The notes under the pieces are model-generated. The model searched no databases. It had not been told where the DNA came from and worked only from the letters and a program-made list of their open reading frames with translations. A program made the position numbers and the translations under genes. A stretch of DNA of 64,000 nt from Pauljensenia sp018375675. Lineage in GTDB: Bacteria > Actinomycetota > Actinomycetes > Actinomycetales > Actinomycetaceae. How positions within the stretch are numbered: position 1 is the stretch's first letter; each line of letters opens with the position of its first letter. Of the stretch, positions 8,529-17,689 are shown one piece after another. Location: positions 1 through 64,000 of the forward strand of contig JAPWAE010000005.1 in the NCBI GenBank assembly GCA_041432705.1, written 5' to 3'.

Positions 8529-10133
8529 ATGACCGCAACGTTCATCGGAATGCCCTCCGCCCCCGAGTCGCACACCGGCGGATGGCGCACCACCGTCACC
8601 ATCCCCGAGGACACCCTCCGCTGGGGCACGACCTTCCCGGAAGGCGCCCACAAGACCCTGGCCAACACCCAGATGCGCCGCAACCTGGGCCACGCCACCC
8701 GCACGATCCGCACCAAGCGCGGACAGCGCGTCGCGGAAATGCCCGACTGGGAGGACCTGCGCAGCGCAGCCGAGGCCGTCAAGTTCGAGGTCGAGTCCCG
8801 CATGCCCGAGCTCCTCGAAGAGTTCGAACGCAACGTGACCGCTCGCGGTGGCATCGTCCACTGGGCGCGCGACAAGCACGAGGCCAACCGCATCATCGCG
8901 GACATCATCAAGTCCAAGGGTGTCGACGAGATCGTCAAGGTCAAATCCATGGCCACCCAGGAGACGAACCTCAACGAGTACCTGAAGGAACAGGGCATTC
9001 ACGCTCGCGAGACCGACCTCGCCGAGATGATCGTCCAGCTGGCCGACGACATGCCCAGCCACATCGTGGTCCCCGCGATCCACCGAAACCGTTCCGAGGT
9101 TCGTGGCATCTTCCTGGATCGCATGGAGGACGCTCCTCGCGACCTCTCCGACGATCCGACCGAGCTGACCGCCGCGGCACGCTCCCACCTGCGTAAGAAG
9201 TTCCTGCACGCCAAGGTTGCTGTCTCCGGCACCAACATGGGCGTCGCGGAAACCGGCACGGTCTCGATCTTCGAGTCCGAGGGCAACGGCCGCATGTGCT
9301 TGACCCTGCCCGACACGCTCATCACCCTGATGGGCATCGAGAAGCTGGTCCCCCGCTTCCAGGACATCGAGATTTTCTCCCAGCTCCTGCCTCGTTCCGC
9401 CACCGGCGAGCGCATGAACCCCTACACCTCCATGTGGACGGGCGTCACCCCCGGCGACGGCCCCCAGGAATTCCACCTCATCCTCATGGACAACGGCCGT
9501 ACCAAGGTCCTCGCCGACCCGATCGGACGCCAGGCCCTCGCATGTATCCGCTGCGGCTCGTGCATGAACATCTGCCCGGTGTACCAGCACACTTCCGGCC
9601 ACGCCTACGGCTCCGTCTACCCGGGCCCCATCGGCGCGATCCTGACCCCGCAGCTCACCCAGGGCCTCGACGAGCACGATCCCGTGCACACCCTGCCCTT
9701 CGCGTCCTCCCTGTGTGGAGCGTGCGGCGAGGTCTGCCCCGTCAAGATCGACATCCCCACGATCCTTATTCACATGCGTGCGCGCACGGTTGACGTCAAG
9801 CGCAACCTTGTGCCGGACGTGTGGGACCTCGCGATGGGCCTGTCTACCCCGGTCATGTCGAACGCGAAGCTGTGGAAGGCCGCGAACGTGCCGACCAAGG
9901 CGACGCGCCTCTTTGCGAAGAAGGGCGCCATCGGCGCACTGCCCTTCCCGGCCTCGCTGTGGACCCGCGCGCGCGACCTGCCGGTCGCCCCGAAGGAAAC
10001 CTTCCGCGAGTGGTGGAAGCGCACCCACAAGGATTCCGACGCCAACGCGCCTCGCACCGACGCCCCAGTGACGGGCATCCCGCTCGCGTCCGAGCATGGC
10101 ATGACCACCAACACGACCCCGAAGGAGGCGTGA
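8529..10133 (+). CDS. lutB: Lactate utilization protein B, iron-sulfur subunit
   Basis: 534 aa, LutB/YkgF. It has an N-terminal LUD-type domain, then two ferredoxin-like clusters, CIRCGSCMNICPVYQ and CGACGEVCPVKI, around residues 340-405, each with CxxCxxCxxxCP spacing. The C-terminal ~100 residues match the usual LutB tail. It transfers electrons from lactate oxidation, probably at the inner face of the membrane. The gap to lutC is a single base (10134). Confidence 0.94.
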   Translation: MTATFIGMPSAPESHTGGWRTTVTIPEDTLRWGTTFPEGAHKTLANTQMRRNLGHATRTIRTKRGQRVAEMPDWEDLRSAAEAVKFEVESRMPELLEEFERNVTARGGIVHWARDKHEANRIIADIIKSKGVDEIVKVKSMATQETNLNEYLKEQGIHARETDLAEMIVQLADDMPSHIVVPAIHRNRSEVRGIFLDRMEDAPRDLSDDPTELTAAARSHLRKKFLHAKVAVSGTNMGVAETGTVSIFESEGNGRMCLTLPDTLITLMGIEKLVPRFQDIEIFSQLLPRSATGERMNPYTSMWTGVTPGDGPQEFHLILMDNGRTKVLADPIGRQALACIRCGSCMNICPVYQHTSGHAYGSVYPGPIGAILTPQLTQGLDEHDPVHTLPFASSLCGACGEVCPVKIDIPTILIHMRARTVDVKRNLVPDVWDLAMGLSTPVMSNAKLWKAANVPTKATRLFAKKGAIGALPFPASLWTRARDLPVAPKETFREWWKRTHKDSDANAPRTDAPVTGIPLASEHGMTTNTTPKEA

Positions 10134-10134
10134 C

Positions 10135-10809
10135 ATGAGCACCACCACCATGGACGCGAAGACCGCGATCCTGGCTCGCGCACGCGACGCCATCTCTCGT
10201 TCCCAGCAGGACCGTCCGGTGCGTCCGATCCCCCGCGACTACATCCGCTCCACCGAGCACGCGCCCGGTTCGCAGGCCGTCATTGACGAAATGATCGAGA
10301 AGCTCGAGGACTACTCCGCACAGGTCGTCGTGGTCTCCAAGGAGTCCGAGGTCGCGGACGCGATCTCGACCTTCCTGGCCGACCAGAAGGCCACCTCCGT
10401 CGTGGTCCCCACCGGCCTGGACGACGCCTTCAAGGAGGCCGCCGCCCGTGACGGCCGCACGGTCCGCGAGGACAGCCGCGAGCAGGCCATCCCGACGCTG
10501 GAGCTCGACCAGATCGATGCCGTCGTCACGCGTTGCCGCGTCGCGATCTCTATCTCCGGCACCATCGTCCTCGATGGCGAGCCCGACCAGGGTCGCCGCG
10601 CGATCACGCTCGTTCCCGACACTCACGTCGTCGTCCTGCGCGCCTCCGACATCGTTCCCACGGTGCCCCAGGCCGTCGAGATCCTCGGCAAGAACCCGAC
10701 CCGTCCGATGACCTGGCTCGCCGGCGGTTCGGCGACCTCCGATATCGAGCTGGTCCGCGTCAACGGCGTGCACGGCCCCCGCTTCCTGCGAGTCGTCATC
10801 GTCAAGTGA
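10135..10809 (+). CDS. lutC: Lactate utilization protein C
   Basis: 224 aa LUD-domain protein (YkgG), the third subunit of the lactate oxidation complex. The sequence contains the conserved SGTIVLDGEPDQGRRAI and LVPDTHVVVL segments and ends ELVRVNGVHGPRFLRVVIVK, typical of the family. A GGAGG site in the end of lutB provides its ribosome-binding site. Translation is expected to follow lutB directly; the operon ends in the hairpin at 10829-10856. Confidence 0.93.
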   Translation: MSTTTMDAKTAILARARDAISRSQQDRPVRPIPRDYIRSTEHAPGSQAVIDEMIEKLEDYSAQVVVVSKESEVADAISTFLADQKATSVVVPTGLDDAFKEAAARDGRTVREDSREQAIPTLELDQIDAVVTRCRVAISISGTIVLDGEPDQGRRAITLVPDTHVVVLRASDIVPTVPQAVEILGKNPTRPMTWLAGGSATSDIELVRVNGVHGPRFLRVVIVK

Positions 10810-10828
10810 TCTGATCACGACGTAAGTG

Positions 10829-10856
10829 TGCCCGGCTGCCTCACGGCAGCCGGGCA
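10829..10856. terminator. Bidirectional terminator between lutC and uvrA2
   Basis: Perfect 12-bp stem TGCCCGGCTGCC / GGCAGCCGGGCA with a TCAC tetraloop, between two convergent genes. It probably serves lutABC from the left and the phoH-uvrA2 operon from the right. No long T-tract is present on either side. Confidence 0.8.
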
Positions 10857-10906
10857 CCATGCTTATCTGGGCCGAGACCCACCTGATGTTTCCCTGCGAC
10901 AGAGTC

Positions 10907-13372
10907 TCAGCGCAGGTAGCGTCCCGTCACCGAGGCCTCGCTGTCCACGATATCGCTCGGAGTACCCTGCGCGACGATACGACCCCCTTCGATGCCGCCG
11001 CCCGGGCCCATATCAATGACCCAGTCAGCGCAACGGATCAGGTCCAGGTCGTGCTCGATGACGAGGACCGTCGCTCCGCGCTCAATGAGGTGCTGGAGCA
11101 CGTTCAGGAGGACCTGCACATCATCCGGGTGCAGGCCGATCGTCGGCTCGTCGAAGATGAAGAGAGTGCCCTCCTGGCGCCTACCCATTTCGGAGGCAAG
11201 CTTGAGGCGCTGGGCCTCGCCACCTGACAGGGCGGGAGTGGCTTCCCCCAGCGTCAGGTATCCCAGGCCGAGGCCGGCCAGGGTCTCCAGGATCGCTCCG
11301 GCTTTCTTTAGCCCACGCACGGCCACCCGGGCCTCGTCGACGCTCATCGCCATGATGTCGGGCAGGCTCAGCCCATCGCGGCGGATCTGCGACGCCTGCG
11401 CGCCGTAGCGGCTCCCTCGACAATCCGTGCACTCGATGTCCACGTCGGGCAAAAATTGCACATCCAGGGTGATCTGCCCGGTCCCGTCGCACGTGGGGCA
11501 TCGAAGCGAACCCGTGTTGTACGAGAATGCACCGGGCTTCAACCCGGCAGCCTGCGCCTCCTCGGTACGCGCAAACGCCCGGCGCAGCTCATCCAAGACA
11601 CCGGAGTACGTGGCCACGGTCGAGCGCACGTTCACTCCGATCGGCGTCGCGTCGATCAGGTTCACCCGTGAGATACCGGCGGCATCCACGTCGCGCACGT
11701 GCGCGGGCAAAGGCTCACCAGCAAGTCGCGCACGCAGCGCGGGAACCAGCGACTCAAGGACGAGTGTCGTCTTACCCGACCCACTGACGCCCGTGACGGC
11801 CGTCAACGAACCCAGCGGAATATCAACACTCAGGGGTCGCACCGTGTGGATCTGGTTAGTCTCCAGGTGAAGCGCACCGCGCCCGTCGATATCCGCGCCC
11901 TGATCCGACTCCCCCACTGCACGCTCAACCCGACGGACCCCAGCCATGTACGGGCCGATGCGGGACGCGGGGGCGTGGGAGGCCTCGGCAATGGGACCCT
12001 GGAAGATGATGCGACCACCGTCTGCTCCCGCTCCGGGTCCGATCTCGATCAGGTGATCCGCGGCTGCGAGGACACGCGTGTCATGGTCGACGACGACAGC
12101 GGAATTCCCGTCGGCGAGGAGTTCCCGGATGATCGCCAGGACGCCGTCGACGTTCGAGGGGTGTAGGCCAATGGTCGGCTCATCCAGCACGTAGAGGACC
12201 CCGGTCGTCCGGTTGCGTACGGCACGGGCGAGCTGCATGCGCTGGCGCTCACCGTTGGACAACGTCGAGGACGCGCGGTCGAGGGACAGGTAGGACAGGC
12301 CGAGCTGCACGAGGCGATCCATCGGCTCGGTCATCTCCTCGACAATGACGCGGGCCATGGGAGCTACCTCATCCGGAACGAGGCTGGGGACGCGCTGAAC
12401 CCACTCGCGCAGCTCCGTGAGCGTGAGGCGCGAGGCCTCGCCCAGGTCGATGCCCTCGATCAGCGTGGAGCGTACACGTTCCCCCAGGCGCGTGCCGTCG
12501 CACGCGGGGCATGTGCGGGTGATGAGGTATTTTTCCACGCGGGCGAGGGACTTCTCGTCTTTCGCCTTCGACAAGGCGTTTTCGACCGTGGCGACCGCAT
12601 TGAAGTAGGTGAAGTCCAGCTCCGTGCCACCGGTCTTGGTGGCGACGACGATGTGGCGTTTCTCGGCGGGCCCCTCGTAGACGATCGCCTTCTCCGCATC
12701 GCTCAGGTCCCGGAAGGGCACGTTCGTGCGCACACCCATTTCACGGGCGACGTCCTTCATGAGCTTCCACATGAGGGATCCCCACGGGGAAACCGCGCCC
12801 TCGTCAATAGTGAGGGATTCATCGGGCACGAGGGACGCTCGGTTGACGACGCGCTGGACGCCCGTCCCCTCGCACACCGGGCACGCACCGCCCGAGTTAA
12901 AGGCCATCTCCTCCGCACCGAGGCCGTAGAAGGATTCCGCACACTGCGGGCACGTGAGAGGCATTTCTAGGGCCACGTTGCGCGAGGGCGGGACGCGGTG
13001 CCCGTTGGGGCACAGGTAGGAGCCAACGCGTGAGAACAGCAGGCGCAGGTGGTTGAGAAGTTCCGTCGCCGTACCAAAGGTAGAGCGCACGTCGGGTACA
13101 CCTGGGCGCTGGCGCAGCGCGAGCGCGGCGGGCACGTGCTCAACCTCGTCGACCGAGGCCTTGGCAGCCTGGGAGATGCGCCGACGCGTGTAGGTCGCCA
13201 GGGACTCCAGGTAACGCCGCGATCCCTCCGCGTAGAGCGTGCCCAAGGCCAGGGAGGATTTGCCCGACCCGGACACGCCCGCGACTGCGACGAATTCGTT
13301 CAGGGGAACGTCAACGTCTACGTTCTTCAGGTTGTGGACGCGGGCGCCGCGTACACGGATGACGCTGGGCAT
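10907..13372 (-). CDS. UvrA-like ABC ATPase lacking the UvrB-binding domain
   Basis: 821 aa from ATG 13372, two bases from the era stop. It is a double ABC ATPase: Walker A GVSGSGKSS (32-40) and GVSGSGKTT, signatures LSNGERQRM and LSGGEAQRL, Walker B VLDEPTIGLHP and IFDEPTIGLHP. CxxC zinc motifs (CPQC, CPVC; CPTC, CTDC) are present. It is over 100 residues shorter than canonical UvrA, and the N-terminal module passes from YTRRRISQAAK straight to DEVEHVPAALALRQ, which indicates loss of the UvrB-binding insertion. This is the UvrA2/DrrC-like class linked to drug or DNA-damage tolerance. It is the last gene of the phoH operon. Confidence 0.88.
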   Translation of the reverse strand: MPSVIRVRGARVHNLKNVDVDVPLNEFVAVAGVSGSGKSSLALGTLYAEGSRRYLESLATYTRRRISQAAKASVDEVEHVPAALALRQRPGVPDVRSTFGTATELLNHLRLLFSRVGSYLCPNGHRVPPSRNVALEMPLTCPQCAESFYGLGAEEMAFNSGGACPVCEGTGVQRVVNRASLVPDESLTIDEGAVSPWGSLMWKLMKDVAREMGVRTNVPFRDLSDAEKAIVYEGPAEKRHIVVATKTGGTELDFTYFNAVATVENALSKAKDEKSLARVEKYLITRTCPACDGTRLGERVRSTLIEGIDLGEASRLTLTELREWVQRVPSLVPDEVAPMARVIVEEMTEPMDRLVQLGLSYLSLDRASSTLSNGERQRMQLARAVRNRTTGVLYVLDEPTIGLHPSNVDGVLAIIRELLADGNSAVVVDHDTRVLAAADHLIEIGPGAGADGGRIIFQGPIAEASHAPASRIGPYMAGVRRVERAVGESDQGADIDGRGALHLETNQIHTVRPLSVDIPLGSLTAVTGVSGSGKTTLVLESLVPALRARLAGEPLPAHVRDVDAAGISRVNLIDATPIGVNVRSTVATYSGVLDELRRAFARTEEAQAAGLKPGAFSYNTGSLRCPTCDGTGQITLDVQFLPDVDIECTDCRGSRYGAQASQIRRDGLSLPDIMAMSVDEARVAVRGLKKAGAILETLAGLGLGYLTLGEATPALSGGEAQRLKLASEMGRRQEGTLFIFDEPTIGLHPDDVQVLLNVLQHLIERGATVLVIEHDLDLIRCADWVIDMGPGGGIEGGRIVAQGTPSDIVDSEASVTGRYLR

Positions 13373-13373
13373 G

Positions 13374-14606
13374 TCAGAACCCGAGGCGTCCCAGCATCTT
13401 CGGGTCGGACTGCCAGTCCTTCGCGGTGCGCACGTGCAGGTCAAGGTACACGCGGCGGCCCAGCAGCTCCTCAATGTGCGCGCGGGCCTGGGTACCAATC
13501 TGCTTGAGACGCGAGCCCTTGCGGCCGATGATGATGGCCTTCTGGGAGTCGCGCTCAACGTAGACGTTCACATGAATGTCGAGCATGGGCGGGCGGTCGT
13601 CACCCTCGCGGCGCGGCCTCTCGATGATCTCCTCGACCTGGACGGCCAGGGAATGAGGCAGTTCGTCGCGCACGCCCTCCAGGGCGGCCTCGCGGATGAA
13701 CTCGGCGATCAGGGTGTCGCGGGACTCGTCGGTGACGTCACCCTCGGGGTACAGCGGCGGCGACAGCGGCACAGTCTGCGCGAGCACCTCGCGCAGGTGG
13801 TCGATACCCTTGCCCTCCACGGAGGAGACGGGGACGATGGCGGCCCACTCCCCCAGCTTCTCGATGGACAGCAGGTGCTTCATGACGCGGTCGCGCGGCA
13901 CGGCATCGCACTTGGTCGCCACCGCGATGATCGGGCGCTTGATGCCGCGCAGCTCGCGTGCGATGAACTGGTCGCCGGGGCCGATGCGCTGGTCGGCGGG
14001 CAGGCAGAAGAGCACAACGTCGACCTCGGAGAGGGCCTCACGCACCATGTCGTTGAGTCGCTTGCCCAGCAGCGTGCGCGGGCGGTGGTATCCGGGGGTG
14101 TCCACGAGCACCAGCTGGTACTTATCCCCGTGCACGATGCCGCGGATGTTGTGGCGCGTCGTCTCGGGACGGCCCGAGGTGATCGCGATCTTGCGCCCGA
14201 CCAGCGCGTTCGTCAGGGTCGACTTCCCGACGTTGGGGCGCCCAACGATCGAGATGAAGCCGGCACGGAAGTCCTCCGGGAAGTCCGGTATCTCGATAGT
14301 CGCGGCCGCGTCCTCGCGCAGGGACGCAAGCGAGGTCAGCGCCTCGAACGCATCGAGGTCGGCGTCCTCCTCGTCCTCCAGACCTTCGAGGTCCTCGTAC
14401 TCGTCCTCGTCTTCCTCAGAGTCTTCAAAGTCCTCGTCCTCGCCGGGCTGCGCCCCGGCCTCGTCCGTGGCTTCGTCGCCGAGGCCGGCGTCGATCTGCG
14501 CGCGAGCGTCGGCTTCCGGATCGGCGGCGTCGGGGGCGACCTCGATGCGCGCGTCGCCGAAGGCGTTGGGGCCGGCCATCAGTTCGTCGTCGGAGGGGAA
14601 TCGCAT
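13374..14606 (-). CDS. era: GTPase Era with acidic N-terminal extension
   Basis: 410 aa. Era binds 16S rRNA and assists 30S assembly. The G domain begins near residue 115: G1 GRPNVGKS (122-129), switch ETTRHNI, G3 DTPGYHR and G4 TKCD. A C-terminal KH domain carries VYVERDSQKAIIIGRKGSRL. The first ~110 residues are an unusual Asp/Glu/Ala-rich tail, with acidic runs at 55-85, absent from the typical ~300-aa Era. The ATG lies one base after the stop of the upstream CNNM gene, which supports the long start. Operon order is as in many actinobacteria. Confidence 0.93.
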   Translation of the reverse strand: MRFPSDDELMAGPNAFGDARIEVAPDAADPEADARAQIDAGLGDEATDEAGAQPGEDEDFEDSEEDEDEYEDLEGLEDEEDADLDAFEALTSLASLREDAAATIEIPDFPEDFRAGFISIVGRPNVGKSTLTNALVGRKIAITSGRPETTRHNIRGIVHGDKYQLVLVDTPGYHRPRTLLGKRLNDMVREALSEVDVVLFCLPADQRIGPGDQFIARELRGIKRPIIAVATKCDAVPRDRVMKHLLSIEKLGEWAAIVPVSSVEGKGIDHLREVLAQTVPLSPPLYPEGDVTDESRDTLIAEFIREAALEGVRDELPHSLAVQVEEIIERPRREGDDRPPMLDIHVNVYVERDSQKAIIIGRKGSRLKQIGTQARAHIEELLGRRVYLDLHVRTAKDWQSDPKMLGRLGF

Positions 14607-14607
14607 G

Positions 14608-15963
14608 TCAGTTGTCCTTGTCGTCGGCGGGGTTGAGGTCGGGGGTCAGGAGCTGCGCGTCGGGGTCGAGGCGGCAGAGGATGGTTGAGACTTGGCGGCG
14701 GCGCCCGCGCGCCTCTTCCGCCGTCATTGAAACGCCGGCGAGGGTGCCGGTCGCGCCGGGCAGGGGAACCCGCCCAATCGCCTTCGCGAGCAGGCCGCCG
14801 ACGGAGTCGACGTCCTCGTCCTCGATCTCGCGGTCGAGGAGCTCGCCCAGCTCGGAGATCGGGTAGCGAGCGGGAACACGCCACACCCCCGGCTCAACTT
14901 CCTCGGGTTCGATGGCGTGGCGGTCGTGCTCGTCGGTCAGCTCGCCGACGACCTCCTCGAGGAGATCCTCGAGGGTCACGAGGCCCGCGACGCCGCCGTA
15001 CTCGTCGATGACGATGGCCATGTGGAAACGCTCGGCCTGCATCTGGCGCAGCATGTCGTCCGCAGGCTTCATTTCCACGGCAAACTCGGCGGGGCGCATC
15101 ATCTGCTCGGCGCGCATGTCGAGCTGGCCGCCCGTGGCCTCCCAGCGCGACACGAGGTCCTTGAAGTACAGGATGCCGCGAATATCGTCCACGTCGTCGC
15201 CGACAACGGGCACGCGGGAGAAGCCCGAGCGCACGAACAGGCGCAGGGCGGAGGGGGCGGGCGTGTCGGCGTCGATGGTCACCATGTCGGTGCGCGGCAC
15301 CATGACCTCGCGCACGAGCGTGTGCCCGAGGTCCAGGACGGAGCGGACCAAGTCGCGGTCCTCTTCCTCAAAGCTCTCGGGTTCGCCGACCTCGTCGACA
15401 ATCTCACGCAGGTCGGAGATCAGCTCGGCGCGCACCTGGGCCTCGGTGGGCTCGGGGGCGGGGCGCGAGGAGCGCACGCGCATGAGGAGCGGGTCGACCA
15501 GGTGGCTGAGGCGCGCGAGGCGGCCCGCGAATCTGGTGCCCGCCAGGGCGATGCCCTCGGGGTTGCGCGCGCCCCACTGGGCGGGCAGGAAGGAGACGAA
15601 GAGCAGTTGCAGGGCCGCGATCACCAACACCGCGATGAGGGCGACCGCCCACCACGGCAGGCGGGTATCAACCAGGATGATCGTGCCCATGACCGCGTAG
15701 ACGACCTGCCAGAAGGTACGGAAGGCGCGCAGCGACAGCAGAGTGCGCTGGCGGTGATCGACGAGGCCGTAGAGGACGCGCGCGTTCCGGCGCTCTTCCT
15801 CGATGAGGTCCTCGACGCCGGCCAGGGTCAGGCGCTGGACGGCCTGCTCGACGCTCTGGGCGACAGACGCGAACGCCAGGGCGACGACCGCGAGGACCAG
15901 GAGCGCCACGGAGGGCACATCCAGGATCGGCGAGGCCGGGGACGCCTGCAGGGAAAAGATCAT
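14608..15963 (-). CDS. CNNM/CorC-type transporter-associated protein with CBS pair
   Basis: 451 aa membrane protein of the hemolysin C/CNNM group, likely Mg2+/Co2+ efflux or its regulation. Order: DUF21 with about three or four membrane segments (1-150), a CBS pair containing VMVPRTDMVTID and DEYGGVAGLVTLEDLLEEVVGE, then the C-terminal CorC_HlyC domain ending near residue 430. A four-base overlap with ybeY places it within the operon. Two related proteins lie at 50.7-53.1 kb. Confidence 0.9.
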   Translation of the reverse strand: MIFSLQASPASPILDVPSVALLVLAVVALAFASVAQSVEQAVQRLTLAGVEDLIEEERRNARVLYGLVDHRQRTLLSLRAFRTFWQVVYAVMGTIILVDTRLPWWAVALIAVLVIAALQLLFVSFLPAQWGARNPEGIALAGTRFAGRLARLSHLVDPLLMRVRSSRPAPEPTEAQVRAELISDLREIVDEVGEPESFEEEDRDLVRSVLDLGHTLVREVMVPRTDMVTIDADTPAPSALRLFVRSGFSRVPVVGDDVDDIRGILYFKDLVSRWEATGGQLDMRAEQMMRPAEFAVEMKPADDMLRQMQAERFHMAIVIDEYGGVAGLVTLEDLLEEVVGELTDEHDRHAIEPEEVEPGVWRVPARYPISELGELLDREIEDEDVDSVGGLLAKAIGRVPLPGATGTLAGVSMTAEEARGRRRQVSTILCRLDPDAQLLTPDLNPADDKDN

Positions 15964-16405
15964 CGGGTGGCCAGGAAGGTCAGGAGGAGCTTGCGCTGGA
16001 GGGCAAACATGACCTCGCGCTCGGCGTCGGTCGCATGGTCGTAGCCCAGGAGGTGCAGCATGCCGTGCGTGGCCAGGAGGAGCATCTCCTCGGCGGCGCT
16101 GTGGCCGGACTCGGCGGCCTGGCGGGCGGCGACCTGCGGGCAGATGCAGATGTCACCGAGCATGCCCGGGGGCGTGGGGTGATCCGCCGTGCCGGGGCGC
16201 AGCTCGTCCATCGGGAAGCTCATGACGTCCGTGGGGCCGGGCAGGTCCAGCCAGCGCACGTGCAGGTCTTCCATCGGCTCGGGCTCGATGAAGATGATGT
16301 TGACTTCCGCGTCGGAGCTGACGTGCATCTGCTCGAGCACGTAGTCGGCCAGCGCGGAAAACTCGGCTTCGTTGATCTCGTAGTCGGTCTCGTTGATGAC
16401 CTCGG

Positions 16406-16409
<4 letters not shown>
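15960..16409 (-). CDS. ybeY: rRNA maturation endoribonuclease YbeY
   Basis: 149 aa, typical family length. YbeY is a zinc-dependent single-strand RNase acting in 16S rRNA 3' processing and ribosome quality control. The zinc site HGMLHLLGYDH is present in the C-terminal third. The DVMSFPMDE motif and the LGDICICP strand typical of the family are visible. Overlaps of four bases with phoH upstream and with the CNNM gene downstream indicate tight translational coupling. Confidence 0.95.
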
Positions 16410-17458
<1,049 letters not shown>

Positions 17459-17525
17459 ACTGCTTTCAGTCTACTCTGCCGCCCCATCTTCCTCACCCTC
17501 ATTACCTTCGTATTAGCCTGTGTGT

Positions 17526-17648
17526 ATGAACAAACAGACCGTGCACGTAGAAGCTGTCAGCGAGGACCAGATTGATGCGTGGGTCGCAGAGGCAGAAGCA
17601 GGGTACGACATTGAAATGCTGCGAAAAAACGGCAGCTCTACACAATGA
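17526..17648 (+). pseudogene. Truncated ribbon-helix-helix antitoxin-like ORF
   Basis: 40-codon ORF. Its core VSEDQIDAWVAEAEAGYD matches the N-terminal block of the antitoxin remnant at 28606-28782 (VSDEQIQAWADEAERGYD) and more loosely that of the intact antitoxin at 28866-29132. It stops after EMLRKNGSSTQ, before the GRP linker and the ribbon-helix-helix part. No toxin gene is adjacent. It is most likely a decayed antitoxin gene; a functional micro-protein is less likely. Confidence 0.55.
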
Positions 17649-17689
17649 AAGCCCGTCAGCAGTATCACTCTCTTTTGGAAGAAAGAGCC

